Shown here in pieces: positions 31,785 to 42,639 of a stretch of DNA of 64,000 nucleotides (the stretch's first letter is position 1; each line of letters starts with the position of its first letter). The stretch lies in contig OY783193.1 in assembly GCA_963678675.1 (NCBI GenBank), positions 14,516,208 through 14,580,207 of the forward strand, given 5' to 3'. This stretch comes from Xiphydria camelus (Eukaryota > Arthropoda > Insecta > Hymenoptera > Xiphydriidae). A model generated the notes under the pieces. That model worked only from the letters and a program-made list of their open reading frames with translations, was not told the DNA's origin and made no database searches. A program made the translations under genes and the position numbers.

Positions 31785-32031
31785 CCGTATGTCTGACAGC
31801 AAGCACAACAGGAGCTGTAACCTAAAATTTGACTTCGGCAGTGTTTGGAGGGTGCTCAAGTCACTCACAAATAAGAAATAATTGACAGCTATCGAGAAAT
31901 CAGACATTTTGACACTTTTCGCCCTTACGCTGCGCGAGCAGCGTTTATGAGTGACTCGAGCATCCTCCAAACACTGCCGAAGTCAAATTTTCAGGTCACA
32001 GCTCCTGTTGCGCTTGCTGTCAGACATACGG
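31785..32031. mobile_element. TA-flanked palindromic MITE, CCGTATGTC terminus, 247 bp
   Basis: CCGTATGTCTGACAGCAAGC at 31785 pairs with GCTTGCTGTCAGACATACGG ending at 32031. TA is on both sides (31783-31784 and 32032-32033). The inner arms (GACTTCGGCAGTGTTTGGAG and complement) are nearly perfect. Confidence 0.88.
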
Positions 32032-32033
32032 TA

Positions 32034-32435
32034 TAATGTCTTTTAATTTTTTGGCGTATCTCGAAAAAGTCGCATAGTTTGACTTAAAATTATCTGCAAT
32101 TTTTCTCATGTCGAAATTTTTGTCATAATTTTTGTCATGTTTGTAACTCTTTCAACTATGTATTTTCTATATTACATTATAGAGTATGTTAACTATTTCA
32201 GTATTTTTTTCCGTAATTTCTCATCTACAAATAACTTACATCAATATACAAATCTAGTACATTGCAGCGCTATACTAAAATAAAAGAAATGGTTATGCAA
32301 ACTATTTTTGTGACCCAATGTGAAATCCAAATTTAAGGATTCTGTCCAAGTTGGATTCACTAGGGAGGCCGCCATGTTTTGTCCTACATTTTAGATCCTT
32401 TCTCATTTCCAGCTAAAGAATGTTTCGCTGATGAA
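32034..32435. other. No gene seen
   Basis: AT-rich DNA with no recognised coding or repeat signal. Confidence 0.4.
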
Positions 32436-33256
32436 CCATCCCGCGAGTCGAAATTTAAACTCTCTAATCTGAACCTGGAAAACCTCATTTCTTTGAAGTA
32501 TTGGTTTGCCGGTGTAGGTGTAACTCTAATTTCGTGATCATCATGCTCAGATGATCACGAACAGGTTTAAATTAGAATTTGAGTACACTTCCAACTCTAA
32601 TGTCGACCTGCTGGACTTCAGACAAAATTGAAACTCTATTTCCGCCGCGCGCGTGGGGCATATACTATCCATACTTTTACAATTAAATAAACTCGTTTTT
32701 TACGTACGCCTTACAATTGTTCAATAGTACAAAGCCATAATTAGCCAGAAAAAGGTATACATTTTAATATGCATTAGACAACAAAGCAATGAATAAATTT
32801 TTCATTGTTATTATTATTAATAACAATAAAAAGTTAAATTTATCATTAACGCCTATATTTGACTCTACAACAAATTTTTAAAGAATTCTTCGTTTTTCAA
32901 TGAGAATTCCAAGTGGCCTGAACGGAAAGTTCAACGGGGGTCGTATACGTCTCACGCGCGCGGGCATGGAACGTTTTAACGACGTGCAAACACTTCATAA
33001 ATTTATCGTGAATGCACTGTCTTCATAAAATTTTTAAATTAAAAAATAACAAAATCATATAATAATGATGTTTCAAACAGTGCAGATTGTACCGAATTAT
33101 TCCATAAATAATGTATGATTAATTATCATAATCGCTACTGTTTTGAAAAAGAAAGTATTAAATTATTTTATAAAATTTAATGAAAAGAACCTTCGAGAGC
33201 AGTCACTGTCATGTCCAGTTTCTATATATAACTAAAGTCAACCGACCCCACTTGAA

Positions 33257-33337
33257 CAGTCTATGCCTCAATTGGTAGAGTGTGAAAGCAAGCATTCCCA
33301 GTTTCGAGGATCGCAGGTTCGAGTCCAGGTAGGGTCT
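33257..33337 (+). tRNA. tRNA-like sequence (probable pseudogene or SINE head)
   Basis: CCTCAATTGGTAGAG resembles an A box/D-arm and GGTTCGAGTCC is a consensus B box/T-loop, 40 bases apart as in a tRNA. The T-stem and acceptor stem pair poorly, and an A-run (GAAAAAAAAACC) follows within a few bases, so a SINE-like or pseudogene origin is more likely than a working tRNA. No anticodon is assigned. Confidence 0.35.
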
Positions 33338-33413
33338 GAAAAAAAAACCGTTACTAGCCGGCGCGGGCGGGTTGACAGGCCTACCTATGGACGTATACCG
33401 ACTGATAGGCCTA

Positions 33414-33753
33414 CCGTATGTCCCACTCTGTACAGGCCAGTTTGAATTTACCTTCGGGGAAGCTTGGTCGGTACTTGAGTGATTTAATACCGGTAGAAAT
33501 CGAGTCGGTAGTTAGAGTTGGTGTCAATTCGGGAGATCGAAGCGTCTAACCTCGAAATTATGGATTTAAATGGAATGGAAATTACTCACCATTATTCACA
33601 AATTCATAATTTCGAGGTTAGACGCTTCGATCTCTCGAATTGACACCAACTCTAATTACCGACTCGACTTCTACCGGTATTAAATCACTCAAGTACCGAC
33701 CAAGCCTCCCCGAAGGTAACTTCAAACTGGCCCGTACAGAGTGGGACATACGG
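33414..33753. mobile_element. TA-flanked palindromic MITE, CCGTATGTC family, 340 bp (full copy)
   Basis: Ends CCGTATGTCCCACTCTGTAC and its complement, TA at 33412-33413 and 33754-33755, and a long near-perfect palindrome sharing all landmarks with 7037-7364 (GAGTTGGTGTCAATTCGGGA, ATCGAAGCGTCTAACCTCG). Confidence 0.88.
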
Positions 33754-34010
33754 TATGGACGTACACCGACTGATGGCGACACCATTTTTTTTCGCCACAG
33801 CTCGAGGTGAGGTCCATGAGGTCCAAATGAGAATTATGAAAACCTCATTTGGACCTAAACTTGCGAAGAGTGGAAATATTCACGCAGTTTAGGTTCAAAT
33901 TAGGTTTTCATTGCACAGACATCCGGATCTTGAAAACCAACTTTCAGCCTCGAGATCCTCAGTGAGGATCCAGAGGTTCAAATTAGAATTTAAATTTCGA
34001 CTCGGGATGG

Positions 34011-34480
34011 CTTTTTCGATAAAGGAGACCTTCGAGTTGTTACGCGTAGTGTTATTCTTGTCAATAAATGTTCTTGTAATTAAAACATAATTTTATAAAA
34101 AGTCCCTAGTACTCCCCAGAATGAATAAATCATTAATTACTGGACTACAATAGTTTATCGTAAAAAAACACAAAACACAGACCACGTATAACAATTTGAT
34201 GGTCTCCTTTATTGGAAACACCATAGTTTGTCAGTAAAATCATTTTTATGTGGAAATGAGAAGGGACTTAAATTCTCACTAACACCACCTGATATTTATC
34301 ATCCAGATAGACTCTGCATGTAAGAGTGTACGTGAAACGTGGAGGCTTCACCAACCAGGAGAGAATCCTCAAACGGGACATCAACTTCATACATTTTAAC
34401 GATGGCACTCGAGAGTTAATACATCGTTAATCCATATTTTCTAGAATTCCCATTTTCGATACGACCGCCTGCATCATACT
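34011..34480. other. No gene seen
   Basis: AT-rich. A short inverted pair, GATAAAGGAGACC (34019) and GGTCTCCTTTATTG (34200), is the only structure noted. Confidence 0.4.
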
Positions 34481-35320
34481 TGCCATTCCATCTCTTCGCA
34501 CTTAGCGCGAGGAAAGCTCCTCCAACACTTTGCAGTGCGGAAAGAAATAAAACTAACCTTATATATTCTCGCCCCGCCGAATGTCCGATTCGCGCACCCT
34601 ACGGCCTCGAAATCGAAGTTCAATCGTCCGCGCCGCGAAAGCGACATCTCGCGAGCGCCTTGCCGCTGCACGTACGAGCAATAATTTGCAACGTTTGTTG
34701 GAGGAGTTCGCGATAAATGCTTTTTTTCCGTTATCTCCTCGCGAGCTTCGGGATATAACTTCGAACCGCAAGGCAGCGGCAAGCGGCTCCTTTCGACAGA
34801 TAAGTGTGATATACCGCGCCTCCGAAGGAAATATCGTAAAACTGAGGAAGATAAAGAATAAAATATCGTCACGTGCGTAGCCTCCCCCTCCCACCTTCTT
34901 CTTCACGCCTACCTCATTGTCGCCGATACGCCACTTCCCCGCTTTTTTTGCGTTAATTGAAACTGCCTCTCTGTCCCGTCGTTGTTGATTATATGTATAC
35001 GGCACGTGCGATCAATGACTTTCTGAAGCTGTATGCGATATATTATAACTCATTGGGATGAAGCCCTTGGGGAGGACAAAAAAGCTGAAGCAAAACAGAT
35101 GAACCACGGGGGCTATAAAAAGCGAGATCAAAGGATCCGCGCGCTCGACCAGGAAGCACCGGAGAACGTATACGTGGCTTTTCATATCCGGAGGAGACGG
35201 AAATGTGTGCTACCATCGAAACTCGCGGAAATGTTGGACTCATCACCATCTCTGCTTCCTGCTCTTCCGCGAGTGTATGTATAGCTCGTATCGCGAAATA
35301 TCTGTTGCAAATCTACAAAT
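34481..35320. other. CpG-rich, unique-looking block
   Basis: Non-repetitive CpG-rich DNA with overlapping frames on both strands and no family similarity. It may be host regulatory or exonic sequence. Confidence 0.35.
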
Positions 35321-35600
35321 GGTTTACGAAACGTTCGTCTGGTACAGACGACCGAGTAAATGCTTGCTCATCTGTTCATTTATAATTTTCTCTTCAATCT
35401 CGATGTCGATAAAGGTACGTACAGTTCTTTAACAATCGTTACACGCTCGAATAAAAATGACGGCATTTGTTCAGAAGAGTAAGACCACCGACATAATCGA
35501 CCGTAAGATCGATATAGACGACCGAGTAAACAGGTCTACTCGTTCGTTCATTTGATTTTCTTTTCGATCTCGACGTCGATAAACGTATGCTAGTGGGCCC
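35321..35600. repeat. Diverged direct duplication
   Basis: AGACGACCGAGTAAATGC ... CGATGTCGATAAAGGTACG (35345-35420) is repeated as AGACGACCGAGTAAACAG ... CGACGTCGATAAACGTATG (35517-35590). A piece of the spacer (CAGTTCTTTAACAATCGTTA) recurs at 36245-36270. Confidence 0.6.
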
Positions 35601-36982
35601 GAGTGGAAATTCCGCAGACGACAGAACATGGGGAATATAAATGTAAAAGATATGGAATGATTTTAGATTATACGTTACATTTGTCAAAAGTCAAATTTTA
35701 CTTTCGATTTTTAAACAAATAACACAGTTTCCAATTGCAAATTAACAATTCATCAGAAGCGGAGAAATTAATCTTTAAAGTGGAATCTCATTTATCATTT
35801 CTGGTTTCATATGTAGGGAAAAAAAAGGGTAATTTCAAGTTAATTCGATGAACGTTTGACCCTCACTATTTTTGATCGGACTAATCTTCTTTTTCCATGT
35901 CCTATCCCCTCAATAAAGCCCAAAGATGAATTTTTAAATCTTTTCATAGACTCGTTCAGTCCCTGTGCATTTTTTAAGTAAAATAAAAATCCCCCAAATT
36001 TTTAAAGTTCCGTTCGATCGACACAAAAATGTATTCTTTCTTATGACGATTACGTTTGGACCAATTTCGAAATGGAACAAAAATTACTTCTACTTCTTAT
36101 AATGATTTTAAAGGTTTAAAAATATACCGAGATTGAGCGAGTGTATGACAAAATTAAAAAAATTTGTCTGGGCTTTTTCGAGGGAACACTGCATGGATAA
36201 GAAGATTAATTCGATCACCGAGTTATCGTGGAACGCCTGATATACAGTTCTTTTAACAATCATTATGCTCGAATGAGTGACAACATTCGCCGAAAGAGCA
36301 ACTACAGCAAAGGATGTGAAAAGTGAACACGGAGAAAAATAAGCGAGCTCAGGGGAAACGGTGGAAATATAAAAATACAGTCCTCGAAAACCCGGCGGAA
36401 AGGGAAGAGGCGTTATCTTTCCCGGAAGATAGAGACGCGGCAGAGGAGAAATAAAAGCGCGAGGAGACACTGCACCCATTCCGAGCACGCCTCGGCCTTT
36501 CTCTCTTCGCTATTCTCTCCCCACCATCACTCTTACTTGGAATCAATCTTTCCGTGCCCCCGTGCGCGCGGACGAATCGATTCAATGGTTATAGGGCCGA
36601 ATCGTTGATGATCCCGTAACTCTCAAAAGCGCGCGATCCCCGCTGCGGAGGTGATACCGCGCGGAGGACCGAGCCGTATCCGGGTGCGAGAGACGAGGAG
36701 AGATGAAACAAAAATACGAGAAGTCCGCCTACTCGCTTACAGCACGCGGGGAGCTTCCAATCCCTGACCGGTAGCGGTAGGGAACCGGATGGCACGAAGC
36801 TCTACGTGCCCGACATACGACTGTGCAGGATCCAAACTGGATTTGGGATCTGGTATTGCGTCGAGCAATGACTCAATGAAGTGTATCGACTAACGGATCA
36901 CTGGTATTCGTTCCGTACATGAGGCATTCTGTGTCACGACAGCCACTTTTTTTCATGAGGGTCTTAAAAAAATCTGATTTTT
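35601..36982. other. No gene seen
   Basis: AT-rich until about 36300, then CpG-richer. Frames on both strands lack family similarity. Confidence 0.4.
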
Positions 36983-37191
36983 GAAGTGAAACTTCTTTGC
37001 GGAGGGTACTGAATGCGCGCCCGAGGAGACGAAAATCGTAACGAAACCCACACACTCTACCGCTCTCGACCGTATCTCACTCATACTCGACCCTGTCCCA
37101 ACACGCTGTCGACTCTGCCCCATTCCACCGCCCGCGATCCTGCCCCGTTCCACCGCTCCCGACCGTGCATACGTTAAAGCCATGTATCGAC

Positions 37192-37346
37192 TTTGCGAGG
37201 CTGGCTCGCGAAGCCGCCGCGCGAAGCATGCCACGTGCTGGATCGCCTTGCCTAGTGAAGCTGCCGCCGTTCGTTTGTCTACATATTCCGAGGCAAAAAT
37301 GTCTTGAGGCTGCCTTGCGCGGCGTCCTCGCGAGCCAGCCTCGCAA
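37192..37346. repeat. GC-rich hairpin inside copy 1
   Basis: TTGCGAGGCTGGCTCGCGAA and GCCGCCGCGCGAAGC are mirrored by TTGCGCGGCGTCCTCGCGAG and CCAGCCTCGCAA. The same hairpin occurs in copy 2 (50226-50378). Confidence 0.6.
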
Positions 37347-38295
37347 TATGTGTTCCATCGCAAAGGGGACTTCTACGTCATTTCTTACCGCTCACTATTA
37401 TCGTAACCTAAGTAAAACGCACTAATCTATATTTAATCTGTACATCGGTCGTAACAGCGAGGCGGGCGGTATGTTTTGGTGAATGGGGGTTGCGAATGCG
37501 TTCGCAGTCCCACACCTTACCCTCAAAACAACCTCGTATTGTATCTAATTGTAAACCACGGCTACATCACGGAATTACTGTATCTCTTTGAATCCAATAT
37601 AATCGCCAGTAATATTGTGAGTGCAGTGTTAAATCATTTCAAATAACCGATACGGTTTAAGTCTACCAGTCGTGTCACGCAGTAGTGCCTTCGGGATTTA
37701 CGACCTCGAGGAGATCTATTCTTGATCGCACATGTTATAGTTATTAATTTGAAACTGAAGAATAAATGAAGCAAAAATCAATCGCTGTTTAGACTGTGCA
37801 GAGGAGGTCTGGTTTGTGTTGCTCGAGAGGGTTTCTTCGGGCAATGGAAGCTATTGTTCATATTACGAGGCGACGCAATGTCGCACCTCCACTAAGAGGA
37901 CTATTTAGGCTCATCTAGCGTTTAGGACCCTTTTTGGGCATATCCTTGGGAGAAGCCAGACTAGAGGGCGCAGAGTTACTTGTAAGTTGTTTGTATTTCG
38001 CGCGTTTGTCGCATTTTTAGTTTTCCGGATTTTCCCGCGTCGAGTGGCCGGCCATACCGAGCTCGTGTAGTCTGCGATCGGAGTCGCGACTTTTCTCGAG
38101 TAGCCACCGTGCATGTACATTCTTTCGCGCGCGCGTGTGTGTGTGTGTGTGTTAATTTATAATTATTATTGCAAAAAAGGCTATAGAACGGTCGAAATAG
38201 TACAGTGACAGGCAACGTGTTAAATAAACTTTCCATTTCGTAAACGTCAATGAACACTGAACATTCTTTCGCGTGTGTGTTATATTAAAATTATT

Positions 38296-38388
38296 ATGGC
38301 AAAAACAGGAAAACAACGGGCAAAAGAGTTTCGTGAGAGGCAACGTGTAAAGAAAGCGATGACGAAGGTACCAGTTACCGAAAACTAA
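38296..38388 (+). pseudogene. Short Arg/Glu-rich ORF of the 1.7 kb repeat, truncated copy
   Basis: Reads MAKTGKQRAKEFRERQRVKK then AMTKVPVTEN and a stop, 30 residues. The counterpart on the other repeat copy is 82 residues, and sequence after the stop here (GAGGATGGAGAGAAAGAATT) still matches it, so this copy is truncated by a frame change. The KEFRERQ pattern is explained under the longer copy. Confidence 0.5.
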
Positions 38389-38485
38389 ATAGTACAGAAT
38401 AAAATCGAGGATGGAGAGAAAGAATTAAATTCACACAATATCAAGCATTGAGTTGAGGGTGAAAAAAAAACAACAAAACGTGTGG

Positions 38486-38690
38486 CCGCCACACGCGGAA
38501 AAAGTGAAACTTCGATACCAGTTTCTCTGAATTTGATTCCGGTGGTATTAGTTTCAGTTGGCTCTACGAAGAAGCATAGTACAAGACTTGTATAGAGCCA
38601 ATTGAAACTAATACCACCGGAATCAAATTCAGAGAAACTGGTATCGAAGTTTCACTTCTTCCGCGTGTGGTGGTCACACGTTTTGTTTTT
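38486..38690. repeat. Near-perfect palindrome at the end of copy 1
   Basis: GTGTGGCCGCCACACGCGGA and GAAACTTCGATACCAGTTTC are mirrored by GAAACTGGTATCGAAGTTTC and TCCGCGTGTGGTGGTCACAC around a centre near 38582. Confidence 0.85.
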
Positions 38691-38989
38691 ATTTACAGTC
38701 ATACTTGATGAAAAAACATTACCTGAATTTTTTTAAATTTTTTTCACGCGCCATTAATGGTATACATTAATTTGAAAAAGAAATTTTAACTTTAAGTTTC
38801 AAGTGTACTATTAATGGCATACCTAAACAACTTTGTATACATAAAAATTTTTGTTTTTTTTTCTCAATTTTTCAAAAAAAAAATATATCAAAATTTTAAA
38901 GTGAGATTAAAAGGCATTTTCTTAAGGCATAAAACCGCGAATATAGAATTTAATTTTGTTTTGTTACCATACCGTCGCTTGGTTAAATC
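38691..38989. other. No gene seen
   Basis: AT-rich spacer. Confidence 0.4.
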
Positions 38990-39762
38990 TGCGTCCAATC
39001 TTGGCTGCTGTTGAGTGTGATCCAATCTAGGAAATTTCACCGAATTACCAAACATATCGCTCATGGGCTGCAACAGTGACATAACTCAAAACTGGAATTT
39101 TCCCAAGAGACGACTTTAAAAGTTGAATTATTATATTATATGAGCGTTGACCATTTGCTGCCAGATTATGATCATTATCATGACAATTCTATGATAATTA
39201 TGATAATCTGGCAGCAAATGGTCAACGCTCGTATAATATAATAATTCAACTTTTAAAGTCGTCTCTTGGGAAATAGTATCATGCCATTATAGGCGGTAAT
39301 CCGAGGTTTTTTTCAGACTGTGTTTAATTAGGTTGTACGGAATACGTACATTTAATACTGTACAGGTCAGCGGACCCTAATACATACCGTTTTAACGTTA
39401 CGGGTGGACCGCCGTGGCTCCGTAGGAACGTCTATCACTGGCAACATTTGGCGCTTAACGTGTTAACTGATTAGGAATTGGGACACTTACCTTACACAAT
39501 AAGACCTATGATTTCTTACACCAGAATGGTTAGCAAAGCTTCGATCAATCGATGAGTTTTTCAACTGTCTAGTAGTATTATAAAAACTGTTACTGTTTAC
39601 CAACAACAAATAATGGCCGTCAGCACTAATGAAGAAGGTGCGTTATGCATTTCTAAGTTTGAACGTAAAATGCCACTGACCAAACAACAAAAAATATCCC
39701 TTCTGTTTGGGGTGGTCCGACCTAGGTGCCGGTCCAAATTCAGCAACTCTCTCCTACTGGTC
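38990..39762. mobile_element. GGAGAGTTG family, copy 3 (interrupted)
   Basis: CCAATCTAGGAAATTTCACC and ACCAGAATGGTTAGCAAAGC match copy 1 (21560-21730), and the end GGTCCAAATTCAGCAACTCTCTCCT matches its right terminus. A palindromic MITE (39098-39273) and a partial AATCCGAGG-type repeat (39290-39345) sit inside it. Confidence 0.6.
39098..39273. mobile_element. 176 bp near-perfect palindromic MITE
   Basis: TTTCCCAAGAGACGACTTTA at the left is mirrored exactly by TAAAGTCGTCTCTTGGGAAA at the right, and the arms run almost to the centre (about 39185). Confidence 0.85.
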
Positions 39763-40346
39763 GACATATTCATGCGTGCATTTTGCCATCCCCGAATGAA
39801 ATTTTAATTAAGCCCATCGCGAGGAAAAGCAATCGTTAATATGACGCCCTCGATATGCTTGAAGAAGAATGCGATCGTTTTATCCTGATGTCACGTCATA
39901 TGGGATAAAAAGTGTATAAAGTCAACGGTGACTTTTTCAATGGAGCATAAAAATGTTCCACGTGCTGGTTTGCGTTTAGAAAAACCGCGCTCGCGGTAAC
40001 GTCGAGCTCAACTGCGCGCAAGAAAGTAGACTCGGACGGGAACGCGATAACGTCACTTTCGCGTGTACCCATCGCGAGTGCATATTACGGCAGTGGGCAT
40101 AAAAACCAAGCTCTCTGACATATCCGCCATGCACGATACGCTTATCTGGTTGCGTAAATCGTAATTGCTACTAGGAGTCGTACGTACGCAATGACAACAA
40201 TGTAAGGGCATCTCAGCGAGGGGAATAATATGTGTATTCGTACTCGAGCTTACTAGAGAATTTAAACGCAAATAGGAAATTAGTGACGTCGAGAAAAATC
40301 TAGTTGAAGTAAATAGATTTTTTACCAAGTTTACTTACAATTGTAT
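39763..40346. other. No gene seen
   Basis: CpG-rich in the first 300 bp, with no recognised coding sequence. Confidence 0.4.
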
Positions 40347-40722
40347 CATCATCATCATCATCATAAAGTTATCAGTTCTAAAACTGGTTTGATACCATTC
40401 TCCATCTTTTCCTATCCTCCGATAGTCTTTTCATTTCCCTGTATTTCGAAGAACCTACATCCTTAACGATTTGCGAAATGCAGTCTAACCATGGTCTCCC
40501 TACACCTCTCTTTTCCCCGTTTCTGCTTCTAACTGTAAGATGTCTCTTAGCAGTCCCGCATGTCTTAATATATGGCCTATCAGCTGATCTCTTCTGTTCG
40601 TCATATTTTTCCAGTGTCGTCGGTTTTCCCTACTTTTTTAAAAGATTTCTTCATTTGTGATTTTCTCGATCCATTTTACTTTTAGCATTCTCCTGTAGCA
40701 CCACATTTCGAAGCTTTCTAAT
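40347..40722 (-). mobile_element. 5'-truncated RTE-like LINE, with 12 bp target duplication
   Basis: The minus strand from 40721 encodes the C-terminal end of a non-LTR reverse transcriptase: ESFEMWCYRRMLKVKWIEKI, a stop, RDQLIGHILRHAGLLRDI, then (after a 2-base shift near 40512) RPWLDCISQIVKDVG and REMKRLSEDRKRWRMVSNQF with its natural stop at 40378. EMWCYRRML, GHILRH and GRPW-x-D are typical of the RTE-type tail. The element ends in (ATG)n, the usual short tandem tail of RTE elements. TTACAATTGTAT at 40335-40346 and 40723-40734 is a perfect target duplication. Confidence 0.85.
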
Positions 40723-40755
40723 TTACAATTGTATATTCAATTTAAAAGATACGGA

Positions 40756-40979
40756 AAATTTGTTTATTTTAAATGAACTTTATCTCACCGAATAATCACA
40801 TTTAAAAGAAAATTCTGTGTGAACGAATATGTAGTATTAAAACAAATGGTACGATAGAATTTTGAGCAAATTTGTTTATTTTAAATGAACTTTATCTCAC
40901 CGAATAATCACATTTAAAAGAAAATTCTGTGTGAACGAATATGTAGTATTAAAACAAATGGTACGATAGAATTTTGAGC
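40756..40979. repeat. 112 bp perfect tandem duplication
   Basis: The block starting AAATTTGTTTATTTTAAATG and ending GATAGAATTTTGAGCA occurs twice head to tail with no mismatch seen. Confidence 0.95.
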
Positions 40980-41362
40980 AATTGCGAAAACTGCAATGTA
41001 CACCAACGGAGAAAATTGGAATGTTTTGAATATATACAGCTAAGATACTCCTTCGTTTCCAAAAAACGGTGAAACCAGTGAAAAGCTGAGCAGGCAAGAT
41101 CTTTTTGCGGCTCGCATCCTGTTATACGAGAACCGATAAAGTATTGCATAAATATATAATATACGTGCTTACCTCTCTACATCCATTTTGTTCTTTTCCG
41201 CCTTAAAAATAAACAAATGAAATGGCAGAACGTATTCGGATTGACTTCTTGAACGTCCCTGAGTACGATTTTCCACTTACGAGTACTTTGTCACCCCTGT
41301 AACATACGACTGCGCGAGTTCTACCGTGATAATTCAAAATTAGCATCTTATGTCATAAGGCG
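40980..41362. other. No gene seen
   Basis: Unique-looking DNA without recognised signals. Confidence 0.4.
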
Positions 41363-41492
41363 GAAATCCGAGGTTTTTTCAGACTGTGTTTAATTAGGTC
41401 GTAACACACGAGGCATAGCTTGGGGATGAGGCTCACCGAAGGCCACGCCTCGTGCTACAACCTAAACACAGTCTTAAAAATCCGAGGATTTC
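41363..41492. mobile_element. Palindromic MITE (GAAATCCGAGG ends)
   Basis: GAAATCCGAGGTTTTTTCAG, ACTGTGTTTAATTAGGT and CACGAGGC are mirrored by GCCTCGTG, ACCTAAACACAGT and AATCCGAGGATTTC. A partial copy, AATCCGAGGTTTTTTTCAGA and CTGTGTTTAATTAGGT, is at 39298-39340. Confidence 0.75.
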
Positions 41493-42530
41493 AACCGAAT
41501 TACATATACTATTTTTCCTCACGAATACCCATTTCTCAAAACAAAACAAACAGAAGTATACACGGCTCATTTCACGTTGCGTTGATCATTTTGGAAAAAG
41601 GACCCACTTCGGAATAAACAATCTTTTGACAGCCTACGGACTCCCGATCGGTATCACGCAGGAAAAACGCCATCTTACGGTCTAAAAGTAGGCTGGAAAA
41701 GGCCTCGAAATGGGCATGTCTGTTGTGTGAGTGAGGAAAAAATATATACGAATCCAAGATGAGTTTCGATTCGTTATATAACGATCCGATTTTTGAAAAT
41801 CCAGCCTATAAAATAAATCATCTCTTCCTCGCCCTTTACCACCGACTACCTGGATTCAGATCCATCCACGAGAAGATATTTTCTACCCTGCACACACACT
41901 CTTCCCATCTCCGATTCTCCCTCCTGCTTCCCTTCCTCTGCTCGGAAGATAAACAAATAAAATCGTGAAATTCTTCCGGCGCATTGAACGTAGCCGTCAT
42001 AGTCGGTGCTCGATGCTCACATATTTCTGCCGGGCAAAAGTTTACATGGTCTTACTGCATTTACAATTTCATCTTATTGCATTTTGAATTAATGCATGGA
42101 ATAAGGCATTCGCATTTTTAGTACGAATGCCATAGCGGGTTAATCACGCTAGAACATACTCCGGGGAGAACTTTAGTATACCTACGCGTCCCAGAAGTTC
42201 GGGCGCGCGACATCGGAGGAAATTCATATAGTACCTAGGACGGAAAGTGATACTTTCCCTAAATCAGCGCGGTCAGCCAAACTGGCACCGGAGTTGAATA
42301 CCTCGCCGGAGCGGTCCATTGAAAAATAGGGATGTGGTAGGCGGATGGGTCTAGATATGTGTACGTAATAACAACGAGGTGAATGAAGGGCAGAAGGAGG
42401 AGACCGGTAGACGCGGGGTAAATAAGAGGGAGGAAAGGAAAGGGTGGCCAGCCAACGCGTGACACGGTAGAAAAGCGAGACGCAGGGAAAAAGCGTTCAG
42501 AAAGGGGAGAGGATATAAGTAAGAGGGGAA
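41493..42530. other. No gene seen
   Basis: Mixed composition. Short frames only, no family similarity. Confidence 0.4.
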
Positions 42531-42579
42531 GAGATAGATAGATAGATAGGGGGGGGATAGAGGGAGGGAGGGAGGGAGA

Positions 42580-42634
<55 letters not shown>
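42531..42634. repeat. GATA, GGGA and (GA)n microsatellite cluster
   Basis: GATAGATAGATAGATAGG, then GAGGGAGGGAGGGAGGG, then a (GA)n run of about 50 bp. Confidence 0.95.

Positions 42635-42639
<5 letters not shown>

Larger units (their letters stand above)
32436..34010. repeat. Fold-back pair enclosing 1.5 kb
   Basis: CCATCCCGCGAGTCGAAATT at 32436 (continuing TAAACTCTCTAATCTGAACC) is mirrored by GGTTCAAATTAGAATTTAAA and TTTCGACTCGGGATGG ending at 34010. The interior includes AT-rich DNA, a tRNA-like sequence and a MITE. Smaller inverted pieces (CGTGATCATC / GATGATCACG; CTCAGTGAGGATC) add to the structure. No target duplication was defined. Confidence 0.5.
36983..38658 (+). mobile_element. 1.7 kb repeat with GAAGTGAAACTTC ends, copy 1
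   Basis: Starts GAAGTGAAACTTCTTTGCGG and ends with the complement-like GAAGTTTCACTTC. It matches the inverted copy at 48753-50578 over most of its length, with scattered differences. Contents in order: a GC-rich block with a hairpin (37192-37346), a diverged middle (CAGTCGTGTCACGCAGTAGT, TTTACGACCTCGAGGAGATC), a (GT)n run (38130-38151), a short basic ORF (38296-38388) and a terminal palindrome (about 38486-38690). Probably a non-autonomous DNA element; no transposase was recognised. Confidence 0.65.

Noticed and set aside
33257..33337. Functional tRNA gene
   Set aside because: T-stem and acceptor-stem pairing is poor despite good A and B boxes.
36953..37363. ORFs in the GC-rich hairpin of the 1.7 kb repeat
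   Set aside because: Produced by the palindromic GC-rich repeat; frames exist on both strands and are not conserved in copy 2.
40340..40365. ATC repeat as an ordinary microsatellite
   Set aside because: It is the tail of the RTE-like LINE, shown by its position between the ORF end and the target duplication.
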